A DNA stretch of 64,000 nt from an uncultured Blautia sp. (GTDB taxonomy: Bacteria > Bacillota > Clostridia > Lachnospirales > Lachnospiraceae), in contig CAKRPO010000001.1 of the NCBI GenBank assembly GCA_934378195.1, positions 1-64,000 of the forward strand, read 5' to 3'. Of this stretch, positions 42,882 to 52,158 are shown in pieces. Under the pieces are notes generated by a model, which saw only the letters and a list, made by a program, of their open reading frames with translations, was not told where the DNA came from and did no database searches. Numbering within the stretch: position 1 is the stretch's first letter; the number at the start of each line of letters is the position of its first letter. The translations under genes and the position numbers were made by a program.

Positions 42882-44030
42882 TTAATTAATTTTACGGATC
42901 AGTTCTTCTGCATGCTCTGTCTGTCCCAGATACCCAAACTCATTGGAAAAGATCACAGCTCCCAGAAGGATCTGCTGATAAGAACGGTGATCCAGATAAA
43001 ATTGTATATGTCTGGTCACATCCTCCATTGCCTCTTTTAAGATATGATTTCGGTCAAGTACCTGCAATGCTTCGTCCGTTGTGTTACATGCCAGGATCTC
43101 CCTGGCACATTCCAGATCTGCCCCGGAGCGAATCGCAGCTGCGCACAGCACTTCCATACGACCATCCGCACTATGAGAATGTGTATTCATGATTCCAGCT
43201 GCTACTTTGACAAATTTGCCAATATGCGAAATAAAGAGAATTCCCTTTACTCCCATGTTCACTGCCATGTCAATCGTTTCACCTACATAATTACTGCATT
43301 TGATATTTTTTTCAAAAGGAAGATCCATGTGCTCCCGCAGATAATCTGCTCCATAGTTGCCCGGTGTCACGATCAGATATTCTTCTCCCTGTGAAAAATG
43401 CTGCCGCATTTCCACCTGAATACTCTGAATCAGTGCTTTCTCACTCATAGGTTCTACAATTCCCGAAGTTCCAAGAATCGAAATTCCACCTTGAATTCCC
43501 AGACGTGGATTGAACGTCTTTTTTGCGATCTGTTCACCTTCCGGAACGGAAATCGTTACTTTCAGTCCGCCTTCATAATGATATCTGTCCGCAGTATCCT
43601 CCACTGCTTTCAGGATCATTGCTCTCGGTACCGGATTGATTGCCGCTTCTCCTATTTTCTGTGAGAGTCCTGCTTTTGTCACCCTGCCGACACCAATACC
43701 ACCATCAATTACGATCTCTGCGGATTCAGAAATTCTTTCCACTCTGGCATATACCAGAATGCCATTTGTTGTGTCCGGATCATCTCCTGCATCTTTGCGC
43801 ACTGCACAAGTCACTGCATTGCTTTCGATACTGACATCATGCAGCTCCAGATGAAGAAGAATTCCTTTCGGCGTCATCAGCTCTGTTTCTTCCAATTGCT
43901 GATTTCCAAGGAGCATTTCAGCAGCACCCTTTGCAGCACCTGCCGCACAGGAACCTGTCGTATACCCCATCCGGAGTTTTTTATTATTTTTGATCACATA
44001 AAAATCTTCCAGTCCTGTTTTGTGCGCCAT
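42882..44030 (-). CDS. cbiD: cobalt-precorrin-5B C1-methyltransferase CbiD
   Basis: A 382-residue CbiD protein, which methylates C1 in the anaerobic pathway. RMGYTTGSCAAGAAKGAAEML is the strongly conserved N-terminal motif, and DGGIGVGRVTKAGLSQKIGEAAINPVPR and LVTPGNYGADYL also identify it. The presence of CbiD and CbiG shows that the oxygen-independent route is used. First gene of the ten-gene operon, with AGGAGG upstream and a perfect consensus promoter. Confidence 0.95.
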   Translation of the reverse strand: MAHKTGLEDFYVIKNNKKLRMGYTTGSCAAGAAKGAAEMLLGNQQLEETELMTPKGILLHLELHDVSIESNAVTCAVRKDAGDDPDTTNGILVYARVERISESAEIVIDGGIGVGRVTKAGLSQKIGEAAINPVPRAMILKAVEDTADRYHYEGGLKVTISVPEGEQIAKKTFNPRLGIQGGISILGTSGIVEPMSEKALIQSIQVEMRQHFSQGEEYLIVTPGNYGADYLREHMDLPFEKNIKCSNYVGETIDMAVNMGVKGILFISHIGKFVKVAAGIMNTHSHSADGRMEVLCAAAIRSGADLECAREILACNTTDEALQVLDRNHILKEAMEDVTRHIQFYLDHRSYQQILLGAVIFSNEFGYLGQTEHAEELIRKIN

Positions 44031-44059
44031 AAAATCCTCCTGTTTTTACATACCCATTC

Positions 44060-44088
44060 ATTATATTATCTTGCCAAAAACTTGTCAA
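44060..44088 (-). promoter_or_regulatory. perfect sigma-A promoter of the cobalamin operon
   Basis: On the minus strand there is TTGACA (44083-44088), exactly 17 bp, then TATAAT (44060-44065). The -10 is only 30 bp from the cbiD start, so the untranslated leader is about 20-25 nt and has no room for a cobalamin riboswitch. Confidence 0.9.
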
Positions 44089-44131
44089 TGAAAGGTAAGC
44101 TCTCCAGAACAAAATTTGAACCACAAAAGAA

Positions 44132-44160
44132 AATGCCGAATCTCAAAAAGATTCGACATT
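44132..44160 (-). terminator. rho-independent terminator of the glycosyltransferase operon
   Basis: AATGCCGAATC (44132-44142) pairs with GATTCGACATT (44150-44160) through one G-U wobble. On the minus strand it is followed by TTTCTTTTG. It lies 20 bp behind the GT2 gene at 44180. Confidence 0.8.
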
Positions 44161-44179
44161 TAATCTCGCATATACTATT

Positions 44180-44899
44180 TTAGATGTCATTGATCTCCCG
44201 GCGAAGTTTCCGAAAATCTCCGACTGCCTTCCATCCAATCTTGACGATCTTTTTGATATTGATCGAATTCACGCCGCCCTGTCTGGACTTAAAAGTAATC
44301 GGAATAAATTTGACCTTTTCATGATGATATACAAAATATGTGGTAAACATAATATTTGGAATGTTGAAATCCTCTGGAAGTTTATGGATATATTTGTCAA
44401 CCAATGATGTTTTCATCAGACGGAACGGAGCATTTGCATCTTCTACCTTTATGCCAAAGATCATACGAAGAAGCAGACAAACCATATTTTCCACAAACTT
44501 TCGGTCTTTTCCATCGCCACGTTCCACGCGGTTTCCAATCACAGCATCATATTGATCTTTGACATTCCAGAACTGCTCAAATTCGGCCGGATCTGTCTGC
44601 CCGTCTGAATCAGTCTGAAAAATATAATCTGCACCCTGTTCGATCGCGTACCGATAGCCATACAGTACTGTATGTCCATGTCCTCCATTTGTTTTTGTCA
44701 AAGGTTGAAACAATGGTTTGTCTTTTGCATGTTTCTGCATAATCTCATAAGTATCATCTTTGCTTCCATCGTTGATGATCACAAGCCTCGACTCACCATC
44801 TCCGTTATATTTCTCAACAATCGGATACCAGTCACTGATGCATTGTTCGATGTTCATCCCTTCATTATAAGCCGGAATAATAATATATAATTTATTCAT
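44180..44899 (-). CDS. family 2 glycosyltransferase (DPM1-like)
   Basis: A 239-residue GT-A fold enzyme without transmembrane segments. IIIPAYNEGMNIEQCI at the start, VIINDGSKDDTYEIM, and the DxD-containing QTDSDGQTDPAEFEQF are the catalytic landmarks; GNRVERGDGKDRKF is typical of polyprenyl-phosphate glycosyltransferases. It probably charges undecaprenyl phosphate with a sugar. The adjacent GT39-like membrane protein is a natural user of such a lipid-linked sugar. Last gene of a four-gene envelope operon. Confidence 0.88.
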   Translation of the reverse strand: MNKLYIIIPAYNEGMNIEQCISDWYPIVEKYNGDGESRLVIINDGSKDDTYEIMQKHAKDKPLFQPLTKTNGGHGHTVLYGYRYAIEQGADYIFQTDSDGQTDPAEFEQFWNVKDQYDAVIGNRVERGDGKDRKFVENMVCLLLRMIFGIKVEDANAPFRLMKTSLVDKYIHKLPEDFNIPNIMFTTYFVYHHEKVKFIPITFKSRQGGVNSINIKKIVKIGWKAVGDFRKLRREINDI

Positions 44900-44943
44900 A
44901 ATCCTATTTCCTCTGTCTTATCATCTTTACTCTGTCCGGCTGC

Positions 44944-46407
44944 TCAGTTACGGTAAAATACCGTCTTTACTTTGTCTGACTGAATGTAATGATTTTCTAT
45001 GATAAACTGATACATGGAATCTTTTTGCGCTCTCTCCGACGCATTATAATTGCACCATACGATCACAGCGGGCATAGATTCCTGCAAGTCTTTAAAATAC
45101 CACGTTTTGATTCTTTTATCAACATAAACAAGTGGTTTCTGATAAGAATATTTTGACGCAGAATCTCTGCCGCTCAACAGATAATATGCATCATGGTTTC
45201 CATACACGGTAATTTTATCGTACTCATCAGAAAAGTGCTGAATCTCCGATACCACTGCCGCTTCTTCCGGATATTTTTCTTTCCAGCTGCTTTGCACAGG
45301 CAGGACTTCCCTGATGATTTTTTTCACAGGATCAATGGAAGCAGTCATTCCTCCAATCAACAGAATGACAGACACTACAATCTCAACTTTTTTTTTATTT
45401 TTTTCTGTAAAATCTGTTATATAAGTACTGATATAGGCAAACGGATATGCCAGAACCGGAATAATGACCATTGCATAATGCGCATAAAGCCGCCCGGATA
45501 TTCCCATCAAAGCAAACGATACTACAAAGAAGCCCAACACCATAAAATGACAAATCGAATGTTTCTTACGTATCGCAAGAATCATGGAAAACAATGCCAT
45601 CAGACATCCAAAATTCAGGATAAAATATGCTATCACCTTTGCAATATTAAACAAAGAACTTTTGCTTTCTTTATATGACAGATTAAACAAAATGTAATCC
45701 TTCCAGAAATCCTGTAAGGCACCACCCATGTAAAGCCAGATCAAAAATGGGATGATCACGATCAATATTCCCACCGCAAATAAAGCAATAAATCCCGGAA
45801 GCTTTTTGGTCTTATGATCCCACAGACAATCAATAACTACTGCCAGACATCCCACGATCCATACAGCGATCATGTTGGGCCGGAGCATCAGCACTGCCCC
45901 AAAACAGCAGCCACACAACAGCAGTTGAAGTGCGCTCGTCTTTCTATATTTAAAATACGCCAGATATACATAAATGGAATATGCAATAAATGGCATTGCA
46001 TACTCTTCAACCAGATTTCCTGACTGCAAAAACGGGCACAGACTAAGTGCACAGAGGAGTCCGGCTGTCATACTTGCAAAGGAGCCTGCGCACAGCCTTG
46101 CAATAAAATAACATAAAAACAACGTAGCTGCCAGAGCCAGTAATTCTATAAACCATAATCCATATGTATCAGAAAGCAGCTTTCCTGCAACATTAAACAG
46201 ATAGATCAACGGACCTTTATGATCAAAAGTATCCAAATATGGCATTTTCCCTTTTATCATTTCGTCTGCGATATACTGAAATACACTGGAATCTCTCTCG
46301 GGCAATTCATTTAAAAGTCCAAAAGAATGACAGCTAAATGATACCACAATCGCAGCCATGCTCAGCAGCAATAGATAAATCCATTCTTTATTGTGTTCTT
46401 TTTGCAT
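44944..46407 (-). CDS. GT39/ArnT-like polytopic membrane glycosyltransferase
   Basis: A 487-residue membrane protein with about 10-12 helices. Its first periplasmic loop has NELPERDSSVFQYIADEMIKGKMPYLDTFDHKG in conserved register: an acidic DS-type motif followed by YxDxFDHKGP, as in PMT and ArnT-like GT-C enzymes. Such proteins transfer a sugar from a polyprenyl-phosphate donor to a surface acceptor. The C-terminal 110 residues form an extracytoplasmic domain. It lies between an L,D-transpeptidase and the DPM1-like gene. The acceptor is not identifiable. Confidence 0.8.
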   Translation of the reverse strand: MQKEHNKEWIYLLLLSMAAIVVSFSCHSFGLLNELPERDSSVFQYIADEMIKGKMPYLDTFDHKGPLIYLFNVAGKLLSDTYGLWFIELLALAATLFLCYFIARLCAGSFASMTAGLLCALSLCPFLQSGNLVEEYAMPFIAYSIYVYLAYFKYRKTSALQLLLCGCCFGAVLMLRPNMIAVWIVGCLAVVIDCLWDHKTKKLPGFIALFAVGILIVIIPFLIWLYMGGALQDFWKDYILFNLSYKESKSSLFNIAKVIAYFILNFGCLMALFSMILAIRKKHSICHFMVLGFFVVSFALMGISGRLYAHYAMVIIPVLAYPFAYISTYITDFTEKNKKKVEIVVSVILLIGGMTASIDPVKKIIREVLPVQSSWKEKYPEEAAVVSEIQHFSDEYDKITVYGNHDAYYLLSGRDSASKYSYQKPLVYVDKRIKTWYFKDLQESMPAVIVWCNYNASERAQKDSMYQFIIENHYIQSDKVKTVFYRN

Positions 46408-46418
46408 AATATCTACCC

Positions 46419-47861
46419 TTAGTAAATAATGATCGGATATCCTCCATCAATCGTATTGTAGATCAGAGCCGCCTGATCTGTCGGGAGATTAATACAACCA
46501 TGGCTTCCCGCTCCACTCTTGTATCTGTTGCCTCCAAAAGATGACTGCCAGGATGCATCATGGAGTCCCTGTCCATATACAAATGGCATCCAGTAGTTAA
46601 CTTTTACATTATATCCATATTCCTGACTGCTCAGATTGTACGGACTTGCTTTATATGCAATTGGCCATGCACCTCTGTATGTTTCTCTTCCGGCTTTGGG
46701 GGCTCCACTGACAATATCTGTCTCCGTCACAAGTGCTCCATCTTTATACAGCCACAGGTGCTGATTATCCAGACTCACTTCTATGTAACTTCCATTCAGA
46801 TCATCCGTACCATTACGCTGCATACCACTGATGCTGTAGACTGGATCTCTGCTGATAGCCGTGCCACTTGCAAGATCACTGAGCAACTGTTTTAATTCTC
46901 CATCCTGATCAATCTGAAATCCATATTCATTATCAGAAACTGTGACGTCATTTCCGTAAGATGTATGGAATGTACGTGGCACATAAATTGTATTGTACTT
47001 CGTTGCAAGATCCTGCACATAAGATTTCACAGCTTCCTGATCTACATTTATACTGTCATCAGCAATTTGGAGCCAGGATTCGATCGTTCCCGTATCAATA
47101 ACTTCGGTCGCGCTGCCAAGTGTATAAGTAACTGTCGTATTTCTGTATTTATCCAGCTGACCGTTCAGATCCGTAAGCTGCTTCTTCATAGCATCTGAAA
47201 CCGTTACAGACGGCTGCTGGTAAACATTTGTATCTATTGTAACCTGAATGTCTCCACCAAGGAGTTTGAGTCGAAAATTGTCATCCAGTGTCTGATCTAC
47301 ATAACTTAAAAGTCTCGCTTCATCAATCTGATTACCCTGCACATCATCGATCAGCACATATTTTTTCTGCTTGTCATCATACTTTACAGTCGCATCCACA
47401 GATGCTGTACGATCTTTATCCCCAAAATTCGATGCGCTGAGAGCTGTTTTTTCCTGTTCTTCATTTTTTTGAATCTGATAGTTAATCTTGTAGTCTTCCT
47501 GCGTTGCAAATAACTTTCTGTTTGATTCTCGTTTGGTCTGTAATTCTGTAAGTTCAGTCTTAAGCGCTTCTTCATCCAGATCATATCCCAGCCCACTCAA
47601 TGTAGTTTCGTATACATCCGTTCCATCTTCTTTAAACTGAACTTTCCTTGTGCAAAAAGCATCCAGAAGTTTCTCCTCTGCTTTCTCTGCCGTCATTGTA
47701 GATACATCAACGCCATAAATAGATATCTTTCTTCCAAGCGTATTGGTATCTGCAATATGTATATAAGTAAAAAGTCCCGCTGTAAGGACAATCACCCCGC
47801 CAATGCATACCCCCAGTATAATTTTCTTTGCCTTCCTGTTGATCTTTATTTTTCCGGTCAT
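46419..47861 (-). CDS. L,D-transpeptidase with N-terminal membrane anchor
   Basis: A 480-residue enzyme. A basic start plus one helix (KKIILGVCIGGVIVLTAGLF) anchors it; about residues 50-330 are the peptidoglycan-binding (PG_binding_4) modules seen in Clostridial Ldt proteins. The C-terminal 120 residues are the YkuD catalytic domain with SGAGSHGCINLP, where His and Cys are catalytic. It forms 3-3 cross-links or attaches proteins to peptidoglycan. It is located inside a glycosyltransferase operon, 11 bp upstream of the GT39 gene, so it may tie a surface glycan to the wall. Confidence 0.9.
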   Translation of the reverse strand: MTGKIKINRKAKKIILGVCIGGVIVLTAGLFTYIHIADTNTLGRKISIYGVDVSTMTAEKAEEKLLDAFCTRKVQFKEDGTDVYETTLSGLGYDLDEEALKTELTELQTKRESNRKLFATQEDYKINYQIQKNEEQEKTALSASNFGDKDRTASVDATVKYDDKQKKYVLIDDVQGNQIDEARLLSYVDQTLDDNFRLKLLGGDIQVTIDTNVYQQPSVTVSDAMKKQLTDLNGQLDKYRNTTVTYTLGSATEVIDTGTIESWLQIADDSINVDQEAVKSYVQDLATKYNTIYVPRTFHTSYGNDVTVSDNEYGFQIDQDGELKQLLSDLASGTAISRDPVYSISGMQRNGTDDLNGSYIEVSLDNQHLWLYKDGALVTETDIVSGAPKAGRETYRGAWPIAYKASPYNLSSQEYGYNVKVNYWMPFVYGQGLHDASWQSSFGGNRYKSGAGSHGCINLPTDQAALIYNTIDGGYPIIIY

Positions 47862-47876
47862 GATCTTTTCCTCTTT

Positions 47877-49025
47877 CTACTTATTGCTGATAATCCCTTT
47901 TATCTTTTTTGGAATATATAACAAGGCTTTTCCGGTTTTTAAAGTCGGACTTGTCTTAAGCTGCGCAAGTTCACGTTCTGCCTTCTGTGCACGTCTCTTC
48001 CAGGTTTTCATTTCCTGAAGTTCTGTAAAGAGATACTCCTGAAGATCATATTGCTTTATTTTAAGATAAATTTCATATTTCTGACTGTTACAGGAATAAC
48101 ACTCATCTTCCTCAAAATCTTTCAGATCAAATTCTTCAAGAAAATCATGTTTCAGCTTTTCATATACCAGACCAAAAGATTCTGCCGTTTTGAGTGAACA
48201 TAGATTGTAGATTCCGATTCCAAACACAAGATTCCTGAAGCTTGCTTCTACTTCGCCATACAGATCAAGTTCTACCAGTTTATCTTTTAATGTCTTCATT
48301 GCCGTATACCAGTCCAGCGGAGTTTGTGCATTGTTTGCCTGAAGGCTGGTTTCTGACTGCCTGTAATTTACAAATACTTCTTCAAGAATAGTAATTCTGG
48401 ATGCAAGCGCCATCGTAAGAAAAACAAAATAAACATCATTGCTACGCGGCAGCCCCATAAATCGAATCTGATGATCTTCGACCAATTTTTTTCGAATCAA
48501 CTTATTCCATGGACATCCCGTCGTCATATTAAAAAGATACGGTGTACTCTTTCCATTAAAAGGAATCTGTTCAGGAATATATTCCTGCTTTATGATATAA
48601 TCTATTTTCTTATATTTCTTGCTTTTTTCATTATATAGCCTCGCATCAAACAGGCATATATCCGCATCATCTTCCCGTGTTTTTTTCAGACTGTGTTCCA
48701 ACATTTCCGGTTCAAAAAAATCATCACTGTCGAGAAAAAGCAGATACTCCCCTTTTGCCCGTTTAATTCCTGCATTTCGCATATTTCCTGCAAGACCATA
48801 GTGCGGCATTTCCAAAAGTGTAATTCTGGAGTCATCTTTTATATATTTATGAAGAATCTCAATCGTCCGGTCTGTCGATCCATCATCTACACAAATAATT
48901 TCAAAATTATTCCAGGTCTGTTTGAGCAGACTATCTATACATTCTCCTATATATTTTTCTACATTATAGGTTGGAATGATCACAGATATATCCGGATTTG
49001 TTTTTTTGACTGTATTTCTTTCCAT
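47877..49025 (-). CDS. family 2 glycosyltransferase
   Basis: A 382-residue GT2 enzyme. VIIPTYNVEKYIGECIDSLL, CVDDGSTDRTIEIL and the DxD-type FLDSDDFFEPEML are diagnostic; the C-terminal part ends with a basic segment (KKIKGIISNK). No membrane helix is seen. The start at 49025 is chosen because the likely promoter (-10 at 49056-49061) lies downstream of the more distant ATG at 49088 and because GGAG lies nine bases before it; ATG 49040 is an alternative. First gene of the operon that includes the L,D-transpeptidase. The glycan made is unknown. Confidence 0.87.
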   Translation of the reverse strand: MERNTVKKTNPDISVIIPTYNVEKYIGECIDSLLKQTWNNFEIICVDDGSTDRTIEILHKYIKDDSRITLLEMPHYGLAGNMRNAGIKRAKGEYLLFLDSDDFFEPEMLEHSLKKTREDDADICLFDARLYNEKSKKYKKIDYIIKQEYIPEQIPFNGKSTPYLFNMTTGCPWNKLIRKKLVEDHQIRFMGLPRSNDVYFVFLTMALASRITILEEVFVNYRQSETSLQANNAQTPLDWYTAMKTLKDKLVELDLYGEVEASFRNLVFGIGIYNLCSLKTAESFGLVYEKLKHDFLEEFDLKDFEEDECYSCNSQKYEIYLKIKQYDLQEYLFTELQEMKTWKRRAQKAERELAQLKTSPTLKTGKALLYIPKKIKGIISNK

Positions 49026-49055
49026 TCCCAATTGCTCCATTTTTGTTTTTTCTTT

Positions 49056-49084
49056 AGTATAGCATAGTACTTTTTCTTCGTAAA
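49056..49084 (-). promoter_or_regulatory. promoter of the envelope operon
   Basis: On the minus strand there is a -35 TTTACG (49079-49084), a 17-bp spacer and a -10 TATACT (49056-49061). It supports the start at 49025 of the glycosyltransferase. Confidence 0.5.
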
Positions 49085-49152
49085 CCAAAGAACTGCAGAC
49101 AGATACATCTTATATTGTCTGCAAAAATCTTTTTTCCGCACATAAAATAAAC

Positions 49153-49182
49153 TTGCTAAACATATTCAATTGATATTATAAT
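49153..49182 (+). promoter_or_regulatory. promoter of the plus-strand glycosyltransferase
   Basis: A -35 TTGCTA (49153-49158), an 18-bp spacer and a perfect -10 TATAAT (49177-49182), 69 bp before the start codon at 49251. Confidence 0.5.
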
Positions 49183-49250
49183 TATGTAAATATTTTTTCT
49201 GTAATCTATTATTGACAGAATGCCAACATCAAATACAAGGGAGTTCCTGT

Positions 49251-50816
49251 ATGAATCAGACAACCAATGATCATCATTTTAAATTTTCAATCATAAGTGC
49301 AGTTTATAATGCCGCGCCCTACCTGCGCGAGGCAATCGACAGTATTCTTTCACAGGATATCGGTTTTACAGAATCCGTAGAACTTATTCTGGTTAATGAT
49401 GGTTCCACAGATAATTCTGGTTTGATCTGTGACGAATATCAGCAAAAATATCCAGCCAATATCCGTGTGATCCATAAACCAAACGGAGGTGTTGCAAGTG
49501 CTCGAAATGCCGGCATTACTGTCGCAAGAGGGCGTTATATCAACTTTATGGATTCCGACGACAAGCTAACTTCTGATACCCTCTCTGCAGTGTATGATTT
49601 TTTCAGCAGGCATGACCAGGAAATTGATCTTGTTTCCGTTCCTATCTATTATTTTGAGCAGAAATCAGAACCTCATCGGCTGAATTACAAATATGCTTCC
49701 GGCAAAGCGCAGATAATAGATCTTACCAAGCAGTATTCCTATGTACAGATGTCCTCCGCATCTGCTTTTTTCAAAGAAGAAGTTCTGAATGCCGGGACAT
49801 TTGATACTTCGCTCCGCTACGCCGAAGATTCCAAGGCAATCATGAATCTGTTTTTAAAAAATCCTAAATACGGTATTGTTCCACAAGGACGTTATCTGTA
49901 CCGTTCCCGTAATGCCATGGACTCTGCACTCAATGGTTCCAAACAGCACAGAGAATGGTACATTGACTGTCTGAAGCACTATATTTTCTGGGCGCTCGAC
50001 AAAGCACAGGCACAGTTTGGATATATTCCTGCTTTTGTACAGTATAACATTATGTATGATCTTCAGGGACGTTTTAAAGTAGATGAAATCCCTGCTTCCG
50101 TCCTGTCCTCTCACGAAAAAGAAATTTTCCTGAAGATGTTGTTTGATGCTGTTTTTCGGATTGATGATCACATCATTCTGGAACAGCGGAATCTTTCCAA
50201 GGAATTGAAAGACTATATCATGAGCATAAAAAAAGCTCCTGATTCCGGGAACTTGCAGTATGATACCGCAAAAGAAGATGCCTGGTTTCAGTATTCTGAC
50301 CTGAATACAGCACATGCATCTTCTTACCAGATTCGTCTGACCTCCATGGAAATTATGGAACACGATGTTTTACTGAATGGTTCCGCGAAAATTTATCTGC
50401 GTTTTCCGTATCCTTCCAGGCTTTTCCTGCGAATCACTTCCGGAAAGCATACGCAGACAGTAAACTGTTGTTTTCACGAGGATCCGGAACATGTTTTTAG
50501 TTTTAACGGTCAGAAACTTGCGGTCTTTCTGCAATTTACGGCCGCACTTCCTGTTGATCTTTTTTCCGGAACTGTACATATTGAATTCTGTATAGACATT
50601 GACGGGCACACTATCTGCTATCGCAATCTCTGCCTTATGCCAGAGTTTCCAATCAACACTGAACAGAACCCGATCCTTCTGAACGGCAAAAATTATCATA
50701 TACTCTATGAAGCGCAGACACTTACTTTTGAACATGCTACTCCTTTTTCCAGAATCAAAAACAAGACTGCTTCATGTCTTCGAAAAATCCGAAAGAAATA
50801 CAAATCGATCCTTTAG
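49251..50816 (+). CDS. family 2 glycosyltransferase with long C-terminal domain
   Basis: A 521-residue protein with an N-terminal GT2 domain: SIISAVYNAAPYLREAIDSI, LVNDGSTDNSGLI, GGVASARNAGITVARG and FMDSDDKL. The remaining 270 residues are beta-rich, resembling the accessory domains of teichoic-acid and CDP-glycerol-associated glycosyltransferases; its function is not identified. The start at 49251 follows GGGAG with 8-bp spacing; an earlier in-frame ATG at 49220 region is not supported by a binding site. Its 3' end overlaps that of the convergent acyltransferase by 45 bp. Confidence 0.85.
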   Translation: MNQTTNDHHFKFSIISAVYNAAPYLREAIDSILSQDIGFTESVELILVNDGSTDNSGLICDEYQQKYPANIRVIHKPNGGVASARNAGITVARGRYINFMDSDDKLTSDTLSAVYDFFSRHDQEIDLVSVPIYYFEQKSEPHRLNYKYASGKAQIIDLTKQYSYVQMSSASAFFKEEVLNAGTFDTSLRYAEDSKAIMNLFLKNPKYGIVPQGRYLYRSRNAMDSALNGSKQHREWYIDCLKHYIFWALDKAQAQFGYIPAFVQYNIMYDLQGRFKVDEIPASVLSSHEKEIFLKMLFDAVFRIDDHIILEQRNLSKELKDYIMSIKKAPDSGNLQYDTAKEDAWFQYSDLNTAHASSYQIRLTSMEIMEHDVLLNGSAKIYLRFPYPSRLFLRITSGKHTQTVNCCFHEDPEHVFSFNGQKLAVFLQFTAALPVDLFSGTVHIEFCIDIDGHTICYRNLCLMPEFPINTEQNPILLNGKNYHILYEAQTLTFEHATPFSRIKNKTASCLRKIRKKYKSIL

Positions 50817-51890
50817 AAGCTTTCCAACTGGTTGTTCAATCAGATGATATGTCAGTATTCCGATTCCAAAAGTTACTACAATTGAAATCATAATTGACCT
50901 TACCGGGTATCGCTCCAGATATCCGGTATTTTTCCAGAAAGTTCTTTCTAATATTCCAAATGAAATCTCCTGCATAACATATACGGAATATGTATATCTG
51001 CCCAGGAATCCACTCCATTTATGATCCGTAAATACTGAACACACGCCTTTTCTGGTCAGAAGACAGACAAAAAATATCGGAAACAAAAGTACAACAATAA
51101 ACTGGTTGTCATAAGCTCTGTCACTGCAGAAAAAATCAAGCGTCAACATAACAAATGTCGATATTTCCAGTATGGATATTACTACCGGTAAACCATGATT
51201 CTCCTGATTGCCTGCTGTCTGATGTTTTTTGTATTTTTCCACAACGCTTTTCCATATATCGGCCAGCATATATCCAAGTCCAATTCCGGCAACGGCACGG
51301 GCAAGTCCAAGATTGATTACCCCGTACACCATTTTTCTTCCAAACCCGCCATCCATAAAATTAATATTCAGTTCATAACCAAAATAGACAAGCAGCCAGA
51401 TCAATAGCTTCATTTTTGCAGAGTTATGAAAGCATTTATATAAAACAAAATAAAAAAGTTCTACCACAAAAAATGCAGAGACATACCAGTTCAGGCCTTT
51501 CCAGTCCGTTGCAAGACCGCTTGACTGCAAAAAAAACAGATCGACCAGTGATGCATAAAGAGATTTTCCGTTCACAAATATGGACAGAATTACGGAACAT
51601 GCAAGCACCGGCCAAAGACGACAGATTCTGGACATTACAAACTCCAGAGTTGTCTTTTGAGGATTTTTTTGAATCGTATGATACAAAAAATAGCCAGAAA
51701 TAATAAAGAAACATTCAACGATATACTTCGTGTACTTTGTCTGATCTGCCAACGCATCATATATGGAACATTTCCCTACATACGGCATCATCGCAGAATG
51801 AAGCAGGTGAAAATAAACAATACTGACTGCAAATATAAACCGTATAAATTCTATATTGTAATATTTTTTAGTTTTTATTTCAACATTCAT
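50772..51890 (-). CDS. acyltransferase family 3 membrane protein
   Basis: A 372-residue polytopic protein with about ten hydrophobic segments. NIEFIRFIFAVSIVYFHLLH is the characteristic first helix with the R and H of the acyltransferase-3 family (OatA, NodX), followed by YFLYHTIQK, and an arginine-rich RICRLWPVL loop. Such proteins O-acetylate cell-surface polysaccharides or peptidoglycan. It is convergent with, and overlaps the end of, the GT2 gene at 49251, so it probably modifies the same glycan. That link is inference. Confidence 0.85.
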   Translation of the reverse strand: MNVEIKTKKYYNIEFIRFIFAVSIVYFHLLHSAMMPYVGKCSIYDALADQTKYTKYIVECFFIISGYFLYHTIQKNPQKTTLEFVMSRICRLWPVLACSVILSIFVNGKSLYASLVDLFFLQSSGLATDWKGLNWYVSAFFVVELFYFVLYKCFHNSAKMKLLIWLLVYFGYELNINFMDGGFGRKMVYGVINLGLARAVAGIGLGYMLADIWKSVVEKYKKHQTAGNQENHGLPVVISILEISTFVMLTLDFFCSDRAYDNQFIVVLLFPIFFVCLLTRKGVCSVFTDHKWSGFLGRYTYSVYVMQEISFGILERTFWKNTGYLERYPVRSIMISIVVTFGIGILTYHLIEQPVGKLLKDRFVFLSDFSKT

Positions 51891-52001
51891 ATTTTATGCT
51901 CCTTGTGAAAAGATTTTTGTACAAACATTTTACATCTTATCACCGATTATAAAGTTTCGTCAAACGTTCTTCTTTTATTTTTATGTTTTTTCTCTATGTT
52001 T

Positions 52002-52018
52002 TGTTATTATAAATAACA
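52002..52018. promoter_or_regulatory. distal operator-like palindrome of the XRE-Ugd gene
   Basis: TGTTA-N7-TAACA, a 17-bp site (52002-52018) in an AT-rich spacer. A near-identical site lies at 52119-52135, 117 bp downstream. The two differ at one base. Candidate binding sites for the protein's own helix-turn-helix domain. Confidence 0.55.
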
Positions 52019-52118
52019 CCATGCTAAATTTATTTCTTTTAACTCATTCTTAATATTGCATTTATATATAGAATATGATAGGATTTTATAGAAAGAATAG
52101 AACATTTCAGAAGCAACA

Positions 52119-52135
52119 TGTTACTATAAATAACA
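52119..52135. promoter_or_regulatory. proximal operator-like palindrome of the XRE-Ugd gene
   Basis: TGTTA-N7-TAACA (52119-52135), 23 bp before the start codon and just upstream of the AAGAAAGG ribosome binding site. It matches the distal site at 16 of 17 positions. Confidence 0.55.
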
Positions 52136-52158
52136 TTTAATTCAAGAAAGGAATTTGT

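Noticed and set aside
44031..44179. Cobalamin riboswitch upstream of cbiD
   Set aside because: Looked for a long leader with a B12-box-like segment, but the promoter is too close and the remaining space holds only the terminator of the neighbour.
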